The position numbers and the translations under genes were made by a program. Below the pieces are notes generated by a model. That model saw nothing but the letters and a program-made list of their open reading frames with translations, ran no database searches and had not been told where the DNA came from. Below, one piece after another: positions 5,826-9,498 of a stretch of DNA of 9,498 nucleotides; within the stretch, counting starts at the first letter, position 1, and each line of letters opens with the position of its first letter. The stretch is from Candidatus Omnitrophota bacterium (GTDB lineage Bacteria; Omnitrophota; Koll11; Duberdicusellales; 4484-171). The DNA lies in NCBI GenBank assembly GCA_021735115.1, contig JAIPHQ010000018.1, positions 1 through 9,498 on the forward strand, read 5' to 3'.

Positions 5826-6763
5826 GCGGATAAAATAATAGCCTGGCTGATTGCCTTCTCCATAGAGCTGCTAAATATTGCCTGAGAATTATTTTTCACT
5901 AATTCATAAGCTACCCCATGATCCGGAGAAGTTCGTATGATTGGTAATCCTAAGGTTAAATTTATACCTGAGTGAAAAGAAAGTAACTTAAAAGGTATCA
6001 TGCCTTGATCATGGTACGAAGCTATTATACAATCATATTTTTCTAAATTACCTTTGGTAAATAAAGAATCGGCCGGATAAGGGCCGCATACATTTTTCTT
6101 AGATTGTCTGATAGCTGCTTTAATAATTTTTTCCTCTTTTCCTAAAAAAGTATCAATTCCGGCGTGCGGATTAAATGACGCAAACCCAATAACTGGATTG
6201 ATTAAATTTAATTGGTTTTTTAAAAAGGAATGAGTTAATCTAATTGTTTCTAAAACAGTTTCTTTGGTTATTGCAGCAGATACATCTTTAAGGTAAAGGT
6301 GGCGGGTAAGCAGGACAGTCTTTAACTTTTCTGAAAACATCATCATAACTACCCGTTGTTGCCTGAAATAATTTGCTAGGAATTCAGTATGTCCGGTGAA
6401 ACCTGGCTGAACTAAACCTACCGCTTCTTTGGATACAGGAGCGGTAACCAAACAATTAAACTTTTCTTTTTTTATAAGTTCTAAAGATCGAGTTAAATAG
6501 GCTAGGCTTGCTTGACCAGATAATTTTGATGCTGACCCTCTTTTAATACTTTTAATATTTTCTGTGGAACTATCTAAAAAAAATATCCTTTTTTTTATCT
6601 TGTGATATTCTGGAATTTGTTCAGCAATATACTTATCGCCAACTACCCAAAAATTAACTTTTTTATCAGCTAAAGAACAAATAGCTCTAAAAGTCACCTC
6701 TGGGCCACAACCAGAAGGATCCCCTAAAGCAATAGCTACATCTTTAAACTGGCCTTTAGCCAT
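5822..6763 (-). CDS. pdxA: 4-hydroxythreonine-4-phosphate dehydrogenase PdxA
   Basis: Cytosolic NAD-dependent, divalent-metal enzyme of the DXP-dependent pyridoxal phosphate pathway; it oxidises 4-phosphohydroxy-L-threonine to 3-amino-2-oxopropyl phosphate, which PdxJ condenses with deoxyxylulose phosphate. The protein is 313 residues (E. coli 329). Diagnostic motifs are present in order: ALGDPSGCGPEV at 12-23, GHTEFLA at 124-130, the three metal-ligand histidines at H155 (TRH), H200 (NPHAG) and H251 (HDQG), and the C-terminal GLPIIRTSPDHGVAYE at 272-287. The spacing of the histidines (45 and 51) is close to that in E. coli PdxA (166, 211, 266). It starts 8 nt after the SurA-like stop without a clear Shine-Dalgarno site, and its TGA shares ATGA with the rsmA start. 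The same surA-pdxA-rsmA order occurs in E. coli. PdxJ is not in the window. Complete, no sign of damage. Confidence 0.96.
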   Translation of the reverse strand: MAKGQFKDVAIALGDPSGCGPEVTFRAICSLADKKVNFWVVGDKYIAEQIPEYHKIKKRIFFLDSSTENIKSIKRGSASKLSGQASLAYLTRSLELIKKEKFNCLVTAPVSKEAVGLVQPGFTGHTEFLANYFRQQRVVMMMFSEKLKTVLLTRHLYLKDVSAAITKETVLETIRLTHSFLKNQLNLINPVIGFASFNPHAGIDTFLGKEEKIIKAAIRQSKKNVCGPYPADSLFTKGNLEKYDCIIASYHDQGMIPFKLLSFHSGINLTLGLPIIRTSPDHGVAYELVKNNSQAIFSSSMEKAISQAIILSA

Positions 6764-6771
6764 AATAATAT

Positions 6772-7686
6772 TTAATTATTTTCAAGATCTGTAAAGGAAT
6801 AAATTTCTATTACTGCGTCTTTTTTTAAAGAATCAACCCAATTGTTAAATTTCTCACTAAACTGCTTTTGCCAAAGAAATTTATAAATTCTATCCTGTAC
6901 CTCTGAAAGTGCGAGCGCCTGAGAAGGCTTAACTTTTTTACGATATATTAGGTAATACAAATCATCAATCTTTTTTATCAAATGCTCTTTATCTTCAAGT
7001 GACTTTAAAGCCTCTGATAATGGTTCTTGTAATTGGTTTAGGTCTGTGTTGATTTGAGATAATTGGCTTTTATATTCTTTTTCTGCTTTTTTTATTCCTT
7101 CTTTTTCAATAAAAGCAGAGATGCCTTCTAATATTTTTTTATCCTTTTCTTTAGCAATAACAAAATCAACCAAAGCCGGAGACTGAAATTCTTTTCTATT
7201 TGTTTCATAAAATTGCTCTATTTTACCTGGTAAAACTGAAACTTCTGCCCTGACTTTGCGGTCAATAATTTCTTTCATTAAATATTGCTGGCTGAGGCGT
7301 TTTTTTAAGTACGATATAGTGATACCTTGTTCTCTTAAAGAATCATAAAATAATTCTCGATTCGAACTAGCTGATGCTAATTGCTCTATTTTATCTTCCA
7401 GCCAAGACTGAGGGGCTTCAATACCTTCTTTTTTAGCTTCTTCCAATATAAGCTTATCTTCAATCAATCGGCTTAAGGCTTCTTCTTTTAAAGCTGCTTC
7501 TTCTGTGGTTGGAACCTGTTTATTGTTCTTATCGAGAATCATTTGGGAATATTTCTCAAGATCATCTGAGGTAATAATTTGATTGTTTACCTTAGCTACT
7601 ATACAATTAGTTTGGCCAAAACAAACAATAAAATTAAAAAATAAAATAAACAAAACTATTGTTTTTTTACTAATATCTTTTTTCAT
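6772..7686 (-). CDS. SurA-like periplasmic chaperone / parvulin-type peptidyl-prolyl isomerase family protein
   Basis: Predicted exported chaperone for outer-membrane or periplasmic proteins, 304 residues. A signal peptide is clear: basic start (MKKDISKK), hydrophobic core about 10-23, likely cleavage near CFG-Q at 24-25; no convincing lipobox. Residues about 29-150 look like the helical SurA N-terminal domain (VAKVNNQIITSDDLEKY near the start, then helices with LIEDKLILEEAKKEGI). VLPGKIEQFYETNRKEF (151-167) is the usual link into a parvulin domain. The following region (about 170-255) is short and lacks the histidine and glycine-rich strands of active parvulins, so isomerase activity is doubtful. 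A closing helix at about 258-290 (LSEVQDRIYKFLWQKQFSEKFNNW) fits the SurA fold. E. coli SurA has 428 residues and two parvulin domains. Lies 6 nt after mfd and 8 nt before pdxA, with no clear Shine-Dalgarno site, so coupling is likely. Family fairly sure, precise role inferred. Confidence 0.82.
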   Translation of the reverse strand: MKKDISKKTIVLFILFFNFIVCFGQTNCIVAKVNNQIITSDDLEKYSQMILDKNNKQVPTTEEAALKEEALSRLIEDKLILEEAKKEGIEAPQSWLEDKIEQLASASSNRELFYDSLREQGITISYLKKRLSQQYLMKEIIDRKVRAEVSVLPGKIEQFYETNRKEFQSPALVDFVIAKEKDKKILEGISAFIEKEGIKKAEKEYKSQLSQINTDLNQLQEPLSEALKSLEDKEHLIKKIDDLYYLIYRKKVKPSQALALSEVQDRIYKFLWQKQFSEKFNNWVDSLKKDAVIEIYSFTDLENN

Positions 7687-7692
7687 AATTAG

Positions 7693-9498
7693 CTACATTT
7701 TAAAAGCTTCTTTCAAATAATCAACCTCTTTTTTAAGAAGTCGACAATAAAAATCAAAACCAACCATCCAGACAAAGCCATGTTGTTGCTTGCCTAATAT
7801 ATTTCCTGCACCTCTTAATTCAAGGTCTCTTCTTGCCAACTCAAATCCAGCACCTAAATGTGAAAATTCTTCAATATATTCAAGCCTCTTTTGTGACTCC
7901 GCTTTTATCTTATCTAAAGGTGGCCTTAGGCATAGGGCATAAGCTTGTACTTTGCGCCTTCCGACCCTCCCCCGTAATTGATGCAAATCAGCAAGGCCAA
8001 AATTATTTGCATTATTAATAATAATGGTATTAGCATTAGGGATATCAATGCCAGATTCTACTATTGCAGTCGAAAATAAAACATCAATTTTCGCATCAAC
8101 AAAATCAAGCATTACATTTTCTATGTCTTGGGCAGGAAGCCGTCCATGGGCTAAACCCGTTTTTATCTTTGGTAAATTATTACTTACTCTTTTTATAAGT
8201 TTATCAATATCTTTTATTCGATTATGAATAAAAAATACTTGACCACCTCGATTTAGTTCTCTAGTTATAGCTTTTTTAATTACTTTTATACTAAAAGGAT
8301 AAACCTTAGTTTTTATAGACAAACGCTCTTTAGGGGGAGTCTGAATTAAAGAAACATCCTTAATCCCTACCAGACTCATATATAAAGTTCTGGGTATTGG
8401 AGTTGCAGTTAAGGATAAAACATCTATCCCTGCTCGGCGTGATTTTATTTTATCTTTATGCTCAACTCCAAATCTTTGTTCTTCATCAATAATCAATAGG
8501 CCTAATTCTTTAAAATTTATATCCTTAGATAATAATCGGTGAGTACCGACTACAATATCAACTTTTCCTTCCCAAATCCTTTGGGCAATATTTTGCTGTT
8601 TGGATTTAGTTCGAAACCGAGAAAGCATCTCCACGCATAAGGGGAAATCTTTCATTCGTTTTTGTAGATTAATATAGTGTTGATAAGCAAGAATAGTGGT
8701 AGGAACCAAGAAGGCAACTTGCCGGCCGGAGGCCGCAGCCCGAAAAGCAGCTCGCATCGCAACCTCTGTCTTACCGTATCCTACACCACCACAGAGGAGC
8801 CGATCCATGCACTTAGATGACTGCATTTCCTCTTTTACCTTTTTTGCCGCCTTTTTTTGATCTGAGGTTAATTGATAAGGAAATTGTGTTTCAAATTTTT
8901 TTTGCCACTTGCTATCTTTTGGGTATTTTATTCCGCCAATTAATTTTCGTTGAGCTTCAATTTTTAATATCGAAAGTGCATAATGATGGATACCTTTTTG
9001 TACTTTAGCTTTGATTTTTTGCCATTGCTTGGTACCAAGTTTAGTTAAAGGCGGTTTTTTAATTCCTAAATTAATATATTTTTGAATTAAGTGTGCATTT
9101 TCTTTAGAAACATAGATACGGTCCTTATCTGCATACTCAATTTGAAAAAAATATTCTTCCTTTTCTTTTGCTTTGATTTTTTTTGTTCCTAAAAACCTGC
9201 CAATTCCATAGTGAGCATGAACCACATAATCCCCAGCAGCAATTCGTAGGCTTCCCTCTAAAGGATAGTCTTCGGAAAAGTAACGGCGCCCCTTTTTAAA
9301 ATAAGGAACAACAATTAAAAGATCGTATTCAAGAATTTTTGAAAAATTTTGGTCAAAACTATAAATTTTTGAAATTTTATCAAAATCCCATTCAACCCTA
9401 ACCGGTAAGGAAAAATTAGCCGGGAATATCTCGAGAGTATCTCCTTTTTGAGCAAAATCCCCAGGCTCATTTACCCCCTGGCCCCCATTATAATTTAG
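7693..9498 (-). CDS. mfd: Transcription-repair coupling factor Mfd, partial (5' end beyond window), compact form lacking D7
   Basis: Mfd is a DNA translocase that removes stalled RNA polymerase and recruits UvrA for strand-specific repair. The frame stays open from the window edge, giving 601 residues; a methionine or GTG near 9225 is internal, because the reading continues upstream through GDYVVH, a conserved Mfd motif. Visible parts, numbered from the window edge: a UvrB-like domain-2 strand (GDTLEIFP about 20-27, then PVRVEWDFD and SFD); the RNA-polymerase-interaction domain about 89-160; the helicase motor with Walker A GGVGYGKT (about 237-244), DEEQ (338-341), TATPIPRT (364-371) and QLRGRVGR (507-514). 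It ends at QQHGF...GFDFY plus about 20 residues. E. coli Mfd continues some 200 residues further (D7) and has about 290 residues, not about 64, between the LxxFP motif and the RID. First gene of an operon with the SurA-like gene 6 nt downstream. Identity very sure; the domain losses are read from memory of homologues. Confidence 0.95.
   Translation of the reverse strand, partial: LNYNGGQGVNEPGDFAQKGDTLEIFPANFSLPVRVEWDFDKISKIYSFDQNFSKILEYDLLIVVPYFKKGRRYFSEDYPLEGSLRIAAGDYVVHAHYGIGRFLGTKKIKAKEKEEYFFQIEYADKDRIYVSKENAHLIQKYINLGIKKPPLTKLGTKQWQKIKAKVQKGIHHYALSILKIEAQRKLIGGIKYPKDSKWQKKFETQFPYQLTSDQKKAAKKVKEEMQSSKCMDRLLCGGVGYGKTEVAMRAAFRAAASGRQVAFLVPTTILAYQHYINLQKRMKDFPLCVEMLSRFRTKSKQQNIAQRIWEGKVDIVVGTHRLLSKDINFKELGLLIIDEEQRFGVEHKDKIKSRRAGIDVLSLTATPIPRTLYMSLVGIKDVSLIQTPPKERLSIKTKVYPFSIKVIKKAITRELNRGGQVFFIHNRIKDIDKLIKRVSNNLPKIKTGLAHGRLPAQDIENVMLDFVDAKIDVLFSTAIVESGIDIPNANTIIINNANNFGLADLHQLRGRVGRRKVQAYALCLRPPLDKIKAESQKRLEYIEEFSHLGAGFELARRDLELRGAGNILGKQQHGFVWMVGFDFYCRLLKKEVDYLKEAFKM

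Noticed and set aside
7693..9225. Taking 9225 as the start of mfd
   Set aside because: The frame is open upstream to 9498 and encodes GDYVVH and UvrB-like motifs, so the codon at 9225 (a GTG) is an internal valine.
1..9498. Mobile element, CRISPR array, tRNA or rRNA, phage or defence system
   Set aside because: No spaced direct repeats, transposase, integrase, tRNA-like cloverleaf or defence domain was seen; coding density is almost complete with household genes.

Overview
The window is AT-rich (by eye about one third G+C, not counted) and compact. Every gene I can support lies on the minus strand, so transcription runs from position 9498 toward 1. A SurA-like periplasmic chaperone points to a Gram-negative (diderm) bacterium. 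The base composition, many lysine-rich proteins and the mfd-surA-pdxA-rsmA order suggest an uncultivated lineage such as Omnitrophota or a relative. That placement is inference; nothing here proves a phylum.

Region 1 (9498-5043) is a tight four-gene operon: a transcription-repair coupling factor (mfd, 5' end outside the window), a SurA-type chaperone, PdxA (vitamin B6 synthesis) and RsmA/KsgA (16S rRNA dimethylation). The gaps are 6 and 8 nt, then a 4-nt ATGA overlap. The surA-pdxA-rsmA order is the same as in Escherichia coli, but mfd stands where E. coli has lptD. The Mfd protein is unusually small: the UvrB-like part is followed within about 60 residues by the RNA-polymerase-interaction domain, and the protein stops right after the translocase motor, with no C-terminal D7 domain.

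Region 2 (5042-2264) holds a neurotransmitter:sodium symporter (NSS) with a good promoter whose predicted start point falls at or next to the ATG, so its mRNA is probably leaderless. It overlaps by 32 nt a membrane-anchored class A beta-lactamase-like serine hydrolase that lacks the deacylating glutamate. A YggT-family membrane protein follows.

Region 3 (2263-1) starts with a 100-nt spacer that holds one or two sigma70-like promoters and the best Shine-Dalgarno site of the window. It then encodes a stand-alone PTS EIIA protein, a two-CBS-domain protein and a CPA-type Na+/H+ antiporter that has no cytosolic regulatory tail. These three look like a regulated cation-homeostasis module. A further gene may begin at 26 through an ATGA overlap and run out of the window.

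There are no RNA genes, mobile elements, CRISPR arrays or long repeats that I can see. No stretch above 300 bases lacks a gene. I did not find a wholly new system; the points most worth checking are the reduced Mfd, the EIIA-CBS-antiporter module and the chloride-site residues of the NSS transporter.
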